From: PALSA-612 sp035652235
Lineage (GTDB): Bacteria; Actinomycetota; Thermoleophilia; Gaiellales; Gaiellaceae
Reading direction: 5' to 3'
Length of the DNA stretch: 64,000 nt
NCBI GenBank assembly: GCA_035652235.1
Contig: DASREE010000017.1
Span: 124,001-188,000 of the forward strand
Made by a program: the position numbers and the translations under genes. Below are positions 35,021-44,969 of this stretch, piece after piece. The notes beneath the pieces are model-generated. The model searched no databases and was not told the DNA's origin. It saw nothing but the letters and a program-made list of their open reading frames with translations. The first letter of the stretch is position 1, and every line of letters begins with the position of its first letter.

Positions 35021-36247
35021 GTGGACGTGAGGAGCCTCGTGCGCGGCGCGGCGTTCGCCGGCGTAGGCGCGCTCGGCGCGGGGATCGCCCTCGGCGTGGC
35101 CGTCGGCACCGGTCTCGGCACGAGCACGACGACGACGACCATTCGCGAGGTCGCTCCTCCGTCCACGGGGAGCGTCACGGAGACGTTCGCTCCCTCCCGC
35201 GGCAGGGCGCTGTCGATCAGCGAGATCTACCGGCGGCTCGCGCCGGGGGTCGTCCAGATCACCGCGACGAGCGAGGTGAGCGTCCCCGCCGACCCGTTCC
35301 TGAACCCGTTCGGCGCGCCGCTCGTCCAGCAGCAGAAGGCGCTCGGCTCCGGCTTCGTGATCGACAAGGCCGGTCACATCGTCACCAACTACCACGTCAT
35401 CGAGGGGGCCCGGTCGGTCCAGGTCAGCTTCTCCGACAACGAGAGCTTCAAGGCGGTCATCGTCGGCTCCGACCCGTCGACGGACATCGCCGTCCTGCGC
35501 GTCGCGGCCAGTTCGCGGGCGCTCACCCCGCTCACGCTCGGCGACTCCGACCGCGTGCAGGTGGGGGACGAGGTGGTCGCGATCGGGAATCCGTTCGGCC
35601 TCGCGCGCACGGTCACGGCCGGGATCGTCAGCGCCCTGCAGCGTCAGATCACCGCCCCGAACCAGTTCACGATCGACCACGTGATCCAGACGGACGCGGC
35701 GATCAACCACGGCAACTCCGGCGGTCCGCTGATCGACGCGCAGGGCGAGGTGATCGGCGTCAACGCCCAGATCGACACCGGCAACACGGGCGAGCAGGGG
35801 AACGTCGGCATCGGCTTCGCGATCCCGTCCAACACGGTCAAGAACGTGGTCGCGCAGCTGATCGAGCGCGGCCGCGTCGAGCACGCCTTCCTCGGCGTGG
35901 ACGCACAGGTGGTGACGCCCGAGCTGGCGCGCATCTTCCAGCTGCCGAGCGCCGGCGGCGTGCTCGTCGAGCAGGTGGAGCCCGGCAGCGGCGCGGCCAA
36001 GGCGGGGCTCCGAGGGGGAACCACGCAGGTGACGGTCGCCGGCCAGTCGTACCGCCTCGGAGGCGACATCATCGTCGCCGTCGACGGCGCCGCGGTCGAC
36101 TCCGTCGCGCGCCTGCGCGACCTGATCGCCGAGCGGCAGCCGGGCGACACCATCCACGTGACGATCTACCGCTCCCTCGCGCATGGCTGGAAGCAGGAGA
36201 CACTCGACGTCAAGCTTGGACGGCAGCCCTCTTCTCCCTCCGGGTAG
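35021..36247 (+). CDS. htrA: HtrA/DegP-like serine protease with PDZ domain
   Basis: A 408-residue envelope protease. An N-terminal membrane anchor or signal (AFAGVGALGAGIALGVAVG) is followed by a Thr-rich linker. The trypsin-like domain carries the triad: His in TNYHVIEGA, Asp in DPSTDIAVLRV, Ser in HGNSGGPLIDAQG. A C-terminal PDZ follows (AFLGVDAQVVTPEL, GGVLVEQVEPGSGAAKAGL). It handles misfolded extracytoplasmic proteins under stress. A strong inverted repeat terminator follows 67 bp after the stop. Confidence 0.93.
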   Translation: MDVRSLVRGAAFAGVGALGAGIALGVAVGTGLGTSTTTTTIREVAPPSTGSVTETFAPSRGRALSISEIYRRLAPGVVQITATSEVSVPADPFLNPFGAPLVQQQKALGSGFVIDKAGHIVTNYHVIEGARSVQVSFSDNESFKAVIVGSDPSTDIAVLRVAASSRALTPLTLGDSDRVQVGDEVVAIGNPFGLARTVTAGIVSALQRQITAPNQFTIDHVIQTDAAINHGNSGGPLIDAQGEVIGVNAQIDTGNTGEQGNVGIGFAIPSNTVKNVVAQLIERGRVEHAFLGVDAQVVTPELARIFQLPSAGGVLVEQVEPGSGAAKAGLRGGTTQVTVAGQSYRLGGDIIVAVDGAAVDSVARLRDLIAERQPGDTIHVTIYRSLAHGWKQETLDVKLGRQPSSPSG

Positions 36248-36314
36248 CCGTCCATGCAGGCCCCGTCTGGGGCCGTCCGCCGCCGTCCCGGTCGCCAGCA
36301 CGGTTCGGCGGATT

Positions 36315-36352
36315 CGCTAGGGGCCCCGACCGCCTGCCCGGGGCCCCTAGCG
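36315..36352 (+). terminator. 14-bp perfect inverted repeat after htrA
   Basis: Arms CGCTAGGGGCCCCG and CGGGGCCCCTAGCG with a 10-base loop. Very stable, without a U-tract. It separates htrA from the next gene (start 36408). Confidence 0.75.
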
Positions 36353-36407
36353 CCATCGCCTACCTGCCGGACCTCGGCGGTGGGAGTGCCGCTAGCCTTC
36401 GCGGAGC

Positions 36408-36773
36408 ATGGGCGAGCGCGACGTCGAGCCGGGCCGACTGTTGCTCGAGGAGCTCGGCCTGCTCGAGGACGAGCAGCTGTGGAGCGACGACTCGGCGCAG
36501 GCACACGACGGCTGGCACTGCGTGCGCACGGATCCTTTCCCCTGCCCCGCGCCGGGCTGCGCGTTCGTTGCCGAGTTCATGACCGCCGCCCACCTGATCC
36601 TCGTCTGGGAGGAGCGCGACGACCCGAACCTGCTCCGCCACGCCGAGCGGGCGAAGCAGGTGGGGCGCAACCCGCGCGTCGTCGAGTACCGGCCGGCGTT
36701 CGGCCCGAGCGCGTCGTACTACGCCTGGGAGGCAGCCGGCAGACCCGTGCACGGCGTGCGCGGGAAGCGTTGA
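36408..36773 (+). CDS. Hypothetical protein with Cys/His pair
   Basis: A 121-residue soluble protein, family not recognised. A CPAPGC...H-like arrangement (residues about 46-62, PCPAPGCAFVAEFMTAAHL) could bind zinc; the rest is an alpha/beta domain (HLILVWEERDDPNLLRHAER). TAGCCT stands 9 bases before the ATG (leaderless). Its stop overlaps the TTG start of the YbdK-like ligase, so the two are co-translated and may be functionally linked. Confidence 0.65.
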   Translation: MGERDVEPGRLLLEELGLLEDEQLWSDDSAQAHDGWHCVRTDPFPCPAPGCAFVAEFMTAAHLILVWEERDDPNLLRHAERAKQVGRNPRVVEYRPAFGPSASYYAWEAAGRPVHGVRGKR

Positions 36774-37798
36774 GCTTCGGCTCGACGGCGCCCTGGACGG
36801 TCGGTGTCGAGGAGGAGCTCGTCCTCGTCGACCCGGAGACGCTACAGCCGGCGCCGGTGTTCGAGCGGGGCCTGGCTGTGCCGGAGCGGCTGAAGGCCGA
36901 GCTCTTCGCCTGCTTGGTCGAGGCGGCGACTCCGGTCTGCCGCGACGCCGCGCAGGCGCTCGACAGCCTCGTGTGCCTGCGGCGCGAGGCGGCGAACAGG
37001 GCGGCGCGGGCCGGAGCGCGCCTTGTCGCAATCGGCATCCATCCGCTCGCCCGCTCGCACGGGCAGCCGATCGTGTGCGAGCCGCGCTACGAGGAGATGG
37101 TCGCCAAGCTCGGCGACGCGGTCTACCGCCAGCTCGTCTGCGGGCTCCACGTACATGTGGGGGTGGCGAGCGAGGAGGCATGCCTGCGGGCGCTCGAGGG
37201 CGTGCTGCCGTGGCTGCCGACGCTGATCGCGCTCGCGGCCAACTCCCCCTTCGCGGAGGGGGCTGACACCGGCTGCCGCTCGGCGAGGATCGGGCGGCTC
37301 GGCGAGCTCCCAGGTGGCGGCCGACCGCCGGTCCTCCGGCGCTGGTCCGACTGGGAGGCGGCGGTCGCCGGGCGCGACTACACGCGGCTGTGGTGGGACG
37401 TCCGGCCGCATCCGCGCTACGGGACGCTCGAGGTCCGTGTCGCCGACCAGCAGACGAGCGTGCAGCGCTCGGCTGGCTTCGCCGCCCTCGCCCAGGCGCT
37501 CGTCGCCACGGCGGCCGAGGAGGACCCCGAGCCGGTCGACCGTGCGTGCTACCTGGCGGAGCGGCGGCGGGCGGCCGTGCAGCCTCCACACCCGGCGGCG
37601 GTCGCCGCGCTGCGCGGCCTCGTCGAGCCGGCCGCCCGCGCGCTCGGCGGCTGGCCGCTCGTCGAGAAGCTCCTCGCCGGGCGGCCCGAAGCGGAAGGCC
37701 AGCTCGAGGCAGGCCCTGTGGGTGCCCTGCGGCACGCGGCCGAGCGAACCCTAGTATTGGAGCCGTCGTGGGCGTCCGCACCGAGACCATCCGGGTGA
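36770..37798 (+). CDS. YbdK/EgtA-like carboxylate-amine ligase
   Basis: A 342-residue glutamate-cysteine-ligase family 2 protein (ATP-grasp-like GCS2): WTVGVEEELVLVD at the N-terminus, CRDAAQALDSLVCLRREAANRAARAGARLVAIG, VCGLHVHVGVASEEACLRAL, TLEVRVADQQTSV. Members ligate amino acids; the substrate here is not fixed. TTG 36770 is chosen because it overlaps the upstream stop (TTGA) and starts right at the family N-terminus. The last 31 bp overlap the HMA-protein gene. Confidence 0.85.
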   Translation: MSFGSTAPWTVGVEEELVLVDPETLQPAPVFERGLAVPERLKAELFACLVEAATPVCRDAAQALDSLVCLRREAANRAARAGARLVAIGIHPLARSHGQPIVCEPRYEEMVAKLGDAVYRQLVCGLHVHVGVASEEACLRALEGVLPWLPTLIALAANSPFAEGADTGCRSARIGRLGELPGGGRPPVLRRWSDWEAAVAGRDYTRLWWDVRPHPRYGTLEVRVADQQTSVQRSAGFAALAQALVATAAEEDPEPVDRACYLAERRRAAVQPPHPAAVAALRGLVEPAARALGGWPLVEKLLAGRPEAEGQLEAGPVGALRHAAERTLVLEPSWASAPRPSG

Positions 37799-37992
37799 GC
37801 GGCATCCGCTGTGAGCGGTGCGTCAACCGCCTCTCGTCCGCGCTCCAGGGCCACGACGGCCTCGAGTCGGCGAGCGCGAACCTGATGGGCGAGGTGACGC
37901 TCGCCTGGGACGACGAGCGGACGACGCGCGAGGCGCTCCTCGAGGCGATGGGCAAGGCGGGCTTCCGCGAGCTCCCTGCACAGGTGCTCTGA
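37768..37992 (+). CDS. Heavy-metal-associated (HMA) domain protein
   Basis: A 74-residue single HMA domain, metal site GIRCERCVNRL (C-x2-C), typical fold ending EALLEAMGKAGFREL. It could be a copper or other soft-metal chaperone, but no P1B ATPase is adjacent. GTG 37768 overlaps the 3' end of the ligase gene in another frame; TAGTAT stands 10 bases upstream, so it may have its own leaderless promoter inside that gene. A hairpin at 38003-38020 follows. Confidence 0.8.
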   Translation: MGVRTETIRVSGIRCERCVNRLSSALQGHDGLESASANLMGEVTLAWDDERTTREALLEAMGKAGFRELPAQVL

Positions 37993-38002
37993 CGCCTCGC
38001 CG

Positions 38003-38020
38003 CGAGCGCCCGAGCGCTCG
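38003..38020 (+). terminator. Terminator-like hairpin after HMA gene
   Basis: CGAGCGC and GCGCTCG arms with a CCGA loop, 11 bases after the stop. Confidence 0.45.
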
Positions 38021-38092
38021 GCGGGCGGAATAGCGCCCGCTCCCGGGCCGTTCCTGCCTGCATGGCCGGCAGGTTGCTAGGGTGGCGCCGCG

Positions 38093-38686
38093 ATGGGCGA
38101 GACGGAGAGAGACGACGCGCGTCGCCTGGCTGCGGAGGCGCGCAACCGCGTCCGCTTCGAGGAGGAGGCGCTCGAGCTTTCCGACCAGGTGTACCGGGTC
38201 GCCCGGCGGCTCGTCTCCACGCGCGAGGAGGCGGAGGATCTCGTCCAGGAGACCTACGCACGGGCCTTCCGCAGCTGGCGCTCGTTCACGCCCGGCACGA
38301 ACCTGCGCGCCTGGCTCTTGCGCATCCTCACGAACCTCAACATCGACCGGGGTCGCCGCAGGCAGCGCGCGCCGGACGAGCAGCCGCTCGAGGAAGGTGA
38401 CTACTTCCTCTACAACCGGCTCGAGTCGGCCGTGCGGGACGGGGGAGGAGGCGCGGACGAGGAACGGGTCGTGGAGCGGCTGTCGCAGGACGACATCGTC
38501 GGCGCGCTGTCCGCGGTGCCGCACGACTTCCGCGACGTGGTGGTGCTCGTCGACATCGGCGACTTCTCCTACCAGGACGCCGCCAGCATCCTCGACATCC
38601 CGATCGGCACCGTCATGTCGCGCCTCCATCGTGGCAGGCGTATCCTGAAACGGGAGCTCGCCGAGCGGGCGACGGGAGGCACGTGA
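38093..38686 (+). CDS. sigR: ECF RNA polymerase sigma factor, SigR/SigH-like
   Basis: A 197-residue group 4 sigma factor. Region 2 (ELSDQVYRVARRLVSTREEAEDLVQETYARAFRSW, NLRAWLLRILTNLNIDRGR) and region 4 (DIVGALSAVPHDFRDVVVLVDIGDFSYQDAASIL, PIGTVMSRLHRGRRIL) are complete. It resembles the redox-responsive SigR of actinobacteria. ATG 38093 follows TAGGGT by 9 bases. It is immediately followed by its probable zinc anti-sigma factor. Confidence 0.88.
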   Translation: MGETERDDARRLAAEARNRVRFEEEALELSDQVYRVARRLVSTREEAEDLVQETYARAFRSWRSFTPGTNLRAWLLRILTNLNIDRGRRRQRAPDEQPLEEGDYFLYNRLESAVRDGGGGADEERVVERLSQDDIVGALSAVPHDFRDVVVLVDIGDFSYQDAASILDIPIGTVMSRLHRGRRILKRELAERATGGT

Positions 38687-38922
38687 TGAGCGTCGAGATC
38701 GGCCCGTGCGAGAAATGCGAAGAGATGATGCAGCCGTTCCTCGATCGCGTGCTCAGCGAGGCGGAGCGCGCGGAAGCAGAGCGGCACCTGGAAGCATGCC
38801 CGTACTGCGCGAAGCGCTACCGGTTCGAGGAGAGCCTGCGACAGTTCGTGCGCAGGGCCTGCTCCGAGCAGATGCCGCCCGAGCTGAAGGCGAAGCTGGC
38901 GGCCCTCAGGACTCCGCTCTGA
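38686..38922 (+). CDS. rsrA: Zinc-binding anti-sigma factor, RsrA-like
   Basis: A 78-residue ZAS-domain protein. Metal ligands: H34-x3-C38-x2-C41 (RHLEACPYCAKR) plus an N-terminal C8/C11 (CEKCEE). In RsrA, oxidation of these cysteines releases SigR. ATG 38686 overlaps the sigma-factor stop (TGATG) and has a GGGAGG ribosome site. Its 3' end overlaps the convergent MocA-like gene by 17 bp. Confidence 0.85.
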   Translation: MSVEIGPCEKCEEMMQPFLDRVLSEAERAEAERHLEACPYCAKRYRFEESLRQFVRRACSEQMPPELKAKLAALRTPL

Positions 38923-39427
38923 GGCGCTCGGGCAGGTCCTCGGGGTAGTCGACGTCGCCGGGCGCGCCGAGGTCGTCGCAGGGTACGAGCACCGGCGTGA
39001 GCGCACGTGCGCCCTCGTCCGGTACCGACGCCCACGCGGCGCGGGCGAGCAGCACCGGGTGCCCGCGGACGCCGCCGTAGCTCGCGGCGAAAACGTCGTC
39101 GCCGCGCGCGCGCCAGGCCTCGACCACCCGGTCGATCGCCGCCGGCGCCACCTCGGGGCCGTCGGCGAGCAGGACGACGGCCGCCTCGGTCTCGGGCGGC
39201 AGGGCGGCGAGGCCGCAGCGCAGCGACGCCCCCGGGCCGAGCTCCCACTCCGGGCAGGAGACGACCGGCGCCTCGGCCTCGAGCTCGTACGCGCCCGCGA
39301 CGACGACCACCGCGCCGAGCTCGCGGCTCGCGCGCGCCCGGGCGACCACCTCGTCGACCAGCAGCCGCTGCTTGGGGCTGCCGAAGCGGGTCGCCGCCCC
39401 GGCGGCGAGCACGACGGCCGCGATCAC
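38906..39427 (-). CDS. MocA/MobA-like nucleotidyltransferase
   Basis: A 173-residue molybdenum-cofactor nucleotidyltransferase-like enzyme: VVLAAGAATRFGSPKQRLLVD (NTP loop), VVLLADGPEVAPAAIDRVVE (metal-binding Asp), FAASYGGVRGHPVLL. MocA attaches CMP to molybdopterin, MobA GMP; the family alone does not decide between them. A need for Mo cofactor is seen in the formate dehydrogenase. It overlaps the cyclophilin gene by ATGA. Confidence 0.8.
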   Translation of the reverse strand: MIAAVVLAAGAATRFGSPKQRLLVDEVVARARASRELGAVVVVAGAYELEAEAPVVSCPEWELGPGASLRCGLAALPPETEAAVVLLADGPEVAPAAIDRVVEAWRARGDDVFAASYGGVRGHPVLLARAAWASVPDEGARALTPVLVPCDDLGAPGDVDYPEDLPERLRAES

Positions 39428-40077
39428 GAGCTCGAGACGAGGACGCGCCGGAGCACGACGAGCCGCGTCGGCCGACCGGTCGGATCGCTCCGGTTGCCGA
39501 AGCGGCCGATCAGGTCGACGACGGCGATCCCCTCGACCACCCTGCCGAGTACGGCGTAGTCCGGCGGCAGCTGCGCGTCCCGAGCCGTGACGACGAAGAA
39601 CTGGCTACCGGAGGTGCCGGCGGGCTCGATCGCCGTCTTCGCCATCGCGACGACGCCGTGCCCGTAGACGACGTGGGCGGGCGGGCGGTCGCGGACGGAG
39701 TAGCCGGGGCCTCCCAAGCCGGAGCCGGTCGGGTCGCCGCCCTGGATGACGAAGCCCGGGACGATGCGATGGAAGATGGTGTCGTCGTAGAAGCCTCGCC
39801 GTGCCAGGAACACGAACGAGGCGGTGGTGCGCGGCGAGTCGCGCACGTCGAGCCGGACGGCGAAGGAGCCGCAGGTGGTGACGAAGGTCGCCGTCCAGCG
39901 CCTGCGTGCGTCGAGACGGGTTGCGGGAGGCATCAGCCGCGGCGTCGCGCGTCTCGTCGGCGGCGTCGTTCTCGCGCACGAGGGCCGGCCCGCGCCGGCG
40001 CCGGCGCCGGCCGCAGCGAGCGCGGCGGCGGTCGCGAGCGCGAGCAGCACGGCGAGCCTCGTCGCCCTGGGGGCCAT
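39424..40077 (-). CDS. Cyclophilin-type peptidyl-prolyl isomerase
   Basis: A 217-residue secreted or membrane-anchored PPIase. An N-terminal hydrophobic signal (LAVLLALATAAALAAAGA) precedes a basic linker and the cyclophilin core: FHRIVPGFVIQGGDPTGSG, GHGVVAMAKT, GTSGSQFFVVT, AVLGRVVEGIAVVD. Foldase role outside the cytoplasm. It starts right after the amidohydrolase stop (TGACGATG), so the three minus-strand genes form an operon. Confidence 0.9.
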   Translation of the reverse strand: MAPRATRLAVLLALATAAALAAAGAGAGAGRPSCARTTPPTRRATPRLMPPATRLDARRRWTATFVTTCGSFAVRLDVRDSPRTTASFVFLARRGFYDDTIFHRIVPGFVIQGGDPTGSGLGGPGYSVRDRPPAHVVYGHGVVAMAKTAIEPAGTSGSQFFVVTARDAQLPPDYAVLGRVVEGIAVVDLIGRFGNRSDPTGRPTRLVVLRRVLVSSS

Positions 40078-40079
40078 CG

Positions 40080-41297
40080 TCAGGGCGTCCCGGCTCGCAC
40101 CGTGGACGTCACCCGGCCGTTTGCCGCGGGCGGTGGCTCGGCGAGCACGAGCGGGGCCGTCACCGCGACGACGTCGGCCAGGTGGAGCAGCCTGAGCGTG
40201 AGCCGGGCAGCCCGTAGACGCTCGTCGGCGTCCTCGAGCTTGCCGAGCTCGCGCCACAGCCCCTGCGCCGCCTGGAGCACCTCGGCGATACGCTCGAGCT
40301 CTGCGCCCCAGCCGTCGCTCTCCGCGCAGGTGTTGAGCGCGAGGCCGAGGATCCCGAACGTGTCGGCCTGGCGCAGCCAGAGCAGCCCCGTCGCCATCGA
40401 CAGGTAGCCGTGGAGGCGGGCGAAGACGAGCGGCTGCGTGATCGTCGCCGCCCCCGCGGGCCGTGTCGGCTGGACGGGCGGCAGGCCGTCCGCGATGCGG
40501 CGTGCGGTACCCGAGAGGATGGCGCGGAGCTGCTGCTCGCTGAGCCCGGCGGCGCGCGCCGTGCGGGTGGCGAGGAGGAGCGAGTTCGGCTGCTGCCCGT
40601 AGGGATAGTCCGAGGCGTAGACGATCTGCTCGGGCGGAACCCGGCGGTAGCAGTCGAGGAGGTCGACGGCGCTCCACACGGAGGTGTCGAAGAAGACGCC
40701 GGCCGTGCCCGCGAAGGCGTGCGCGAGCCCGGCCAGGTCGGCGATCCCGGCGTGCGCGATGATCAGCTGGGCGTCGGGGTAGGCCTCGACGAGGCGGCGC
40801 AGGTCGGGGGCGATCGGGGGCAGCCCCCGACCGCCGTGGATGAGGATCGGCACCCGCCGCTCCGCGGCGACGGCGAAGATGGGCGCCAGCCGCTCGTCGT
40901 TCAGCAGGAAGCCCTGCGCGCGCGGATGCAGCTTGATTCCCCGCGCGCCGCGGTCGAGGCAGCGCTCGGCCTCCTCGACCGGCTGCTCGGCGAGGTCGAG
41001 GCGGGCGAAGGGAACGAGCCGGCCGCCGGAGCGCTCCGCGGCGGCGAGCGTCCGGTCGTTCGCCGCGCGGAAGGCCGGGTGGCGGTCGGGCTCGTCCAGG
41101 CAGAACATGAACGCGCGCGAGATGCCGTAGGTGTCCATGACGTCGAGCAGCTCGTCGAAGCGCCCCTTCATCCCGTCGATGTCGTCGCCGAGATGGACGT
41201 GCGCGTCGACGACGTCGGCGTCCGCCGGGAGCTCCCGCCGGAGCTCCTCCTCCCAGAACGCGCTCACCTCGAGCGCCCGCTCGAACGCCGCCCGCAT
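40080..41297 (-). CDS. Amidohydrolase-2 family protein
   Basis: A 405-residue TIM-barrel metal hydrolase or decarboxylase: metal ligands DAHVHLGDD, IKLHPRAQG, ILIHGGRGLPP, IIAHAGIADL, YASDYPYG. About 150 residues after the barrel are helical and unusual for the family. The substrate is unknown. ATG 41297 follows TACAGT by 8 bases (leaderless). First gene of the amidohydrolase-cyclophilin-mocA-like operon. Confidence 0.8.
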   Translation of the reverse strand: MRAAFERALEVSAFWEEELRRELPADADVVDAHVHLGDDIDGMKGRFDELLDVMDTYGISRAFMFCLDEPDRHPAFRAANDRTLAAAERSGGRLVPFARLDLAEQPVEEAERCLDRGARGIKLHPRAQGFLLNDERLAPIFAVAAERRVPILIHGGRGLPPIAPDLRRLVEAYPDAQLIIAHAGIADLAGLAHAFAGTAGVFFDTSVWSAVDLLDCYRRVPPEQIVYASDYPYGQQPNSLLLATRTARAAGLSEQQLRAILSGTARRIADGLPPVQPTRPAGAATITQPLVFARLHGYLSMATGLLWLRQADTFGILGLALNTCAESDGWGAELERIAEVLQAAQGLWRELGKLEDADERLRAARLTLRLLHLADVVAVTAPLVLAEPPPAANGRVTSTVRAGTP

Positions 41298-41543
41298 CGG
41301 GGCTCACTGTAGCCGCCGCGTCTCCCGCCCTCTGCGGACGTGCGCGTCCTCCGTCTGCTGCGCGCGGGCGAGCGCGTCGCCGCGGCCGCGCCGTTCGCCT
41401 TTTCGCACCGACCCGTCACCCACGCGTGCGAGGTTCGCCGCTACGCTCGACAGCGGGAGGAGGCGCGGGGTGGCCCCGACCGGCGGCGGGGCCGTCGCGG
41501 ACACGCGACGCCCCGCGCAGCCCACCGACTACGATTCCCGGCC

Positions 41544-42676
41544 GTGACGAACGTCCTCGTCTACGGCGACACGATGCGCTCGCCCGAGCTTCGCCACGAG
41601 GTTCCGGTGCCGGTCCCCGACCCCTTCCTGTACGCGGAGCTCGACGGCGCCCGCCACGTGTTCGTGGGAGCGCTCGAGGTGTCGCGGATCCGGGAGCTCG
41701 GCAGCGTCGAGGTGACGCCGTACGAGGACATCGGCTGGGACGGCCTGATCGCACAGGGCGTCCACCGTGAGGATCTCTTCCTGCCGCTCGTCGCCAACGC
41801 CTGCCGCCGGCTCGGCATCAGGAGCGCGGTCGTGCCGCGCAGCTTCCCGCTCGCGCTCGCCGACCACCTGCGCGGCGAGGGCGTCGAGTTGACGCCCGAC
41901 CGGGAGCTCTTCGCGCGGCGCCGGCGCGTGAAGACGCCGGTCGAGCTCGAGGGGATCCGGCGCGCGCAGCGCGCGTGCGAGCGGGCGATGGACGCCGCGC
42001 GCGAGCTCCTGCGCGAGGCCCGGCCGAACGGCGCCGGTCTCACGGTCGACGGCAGGCCGCTCACCTCGGAGACGCTGCGGCGGCGGATCTCCGAGGTGTT
42101 CACGGAGCACGACGTGCTCGCGGACGAGTTCATCGTCTCGCACGGCGCCCAGAGCGCCGTCGGCCACGAGATGGGATCCGGCCCGATCGCCGCCGGGGAG
42201 CCGATCGTCATCGACCTGTGGCCGCGCGACCGGGCGACCGCGTGTCATGCGGACATGACCCGCACCTACGTCGTCGGCGAGCCTCCGGCCGAGCTCGTCG
42301 ACTACCAGCGCCTCTGCCTGGAGGCGCTCGAGCGGGCGGTGCGGGCCATCCGCCCGGGCGTCCCCGGTCGCGACGTGTACGTCGACACGTGCGAGCTGTT
42401 CGAGTCGTACGGCTACCGCACGCAGCTCTCCAAGCAGCCGGGCGAGGTGCTCGACGAGGGCTTCTTCCACGGTCTCGGCCACGGCGTCGGGCTGGAGGTG
42501 CACGAGGAGCCGGGTCTCGGCATCGCGAGCCGCGACCCGCTCGTGGCCGGAGACGTGGTCACCATCGAGCCCGGCCTGTACCGGCCGGGGTTCGGCGGCT
42601 GCCGGCTCGAGGACCTCGTGCTCGTGACCGAGGACGGCGCCGAGAACCTGACCGCATACCCGTACGATCTGACGCC

Positions 42677-42680
<4 letters not shown>
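41544..42680 (+). CDS. Xaa-Pro aminopeptidase-like M24 metallopeptidase
   Basis: A 378-residue pita-bread peptidase. N-terminal creatinase-like domain, then the catalytic domain with metal ligands: VIDLWPRDRATACHADMTRTYVV (two Asp), HGLGHGVGLEVHEEPGL (His), VVTIEPGLY (Glu) and RLEDLVLVTEDG (Glu). GTG 41544 follows TACGAT by 8 bases. The stop overlaps the acetyl-CoA synthetase start (GTGA). Confidence 0.87.
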
Positions 42681-44635
<1,955 letters not shown>

Positions 44636-44664
44636 CCCTCCTGCGCTCACGGCTGCCGGCTCGC

Positions 44665-44690
44665 AGGCGGCCCGGCGCCACAGGCCGCCT
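44665..44690 (+). terminator. Terminator-like hairpin after acsA
   Basis: AGGCGGCC and GGCCGCCT perfect arms, 10-base loop, starting 30 bases after the acsA stop. Confidence 0.55.
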
Positions 44691-44969
44691 CAGCGCGTCA
44701 CCGCCGTGAACGTCCGGGTCGAGCCGGGCGCCCCGGCGAGCCGTGTTCGCTCGGCCCCGGTTTCGGCCGTAGGGCTCGCGGTCGCGGTTGCGTCCGTCCG
44801 GCGAGGGTGGGAGGATCGACGTCGGCGCCCGGGTCGAAAGCACTCTGACGGGCGGAGCCGGAAGGTGCTAGCTGACGGCCCGCCGACCAGGGGCACCGAT
44901 GCAAACCGTCAGGCCGAAGCCCTCAGGGTTCGGCCTGCCCTTCGCCGCCGGCCGCGGGGCCGGGCGCCG
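44691..44969. other. Gene-free convergent region with structured repeats
   Basis: No credible gene in either strand between the acsA and M16-peptidase stops. The region holds a direct repeat of CTGACGG (near 44845 and 44873), AGCAC/GTGCT complementary arms, and a strong hairpin at 44910-44937 (CAGGCCGAA with TTCGGCCTG, inner CCC/GGG) that can terminate the minus-strand peptidase. Whether it encodes a small RNA is open. Confidence 0.45.
44910..44937 (-). terminator. Hairpin downstream of the M16 peptidase
   Basis: Nine-base perfect arms CAGGCCGAA / TTCGGCCTG with an inner CCC/GGG extension, 33 bases past the minus-strand stop. Confidence 0.55.

Noticed and set aside
32069..36301. 1410-codon minus-strand open frame
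   Set aside because: It runs antisense through the ABC permease, Fur, HtrA and other genes; composition is the Arg/Gly/Pro-rich shadow of GC-rich third positions.
44820..44940. Resemblance to a riboswitch aptamer
   Set aside because: Some GAAA/GCAAACC-like pieces occur, but no known riboswitch consensus could be completed and no gene lies downstream on the same strand.
44706..44969. Possible small genes between acsA and the M16 peptidase
   Set aside because: All candidate frames are Arg/Pro-rich without a ribosome site or -10 box, and they run through hairpins.
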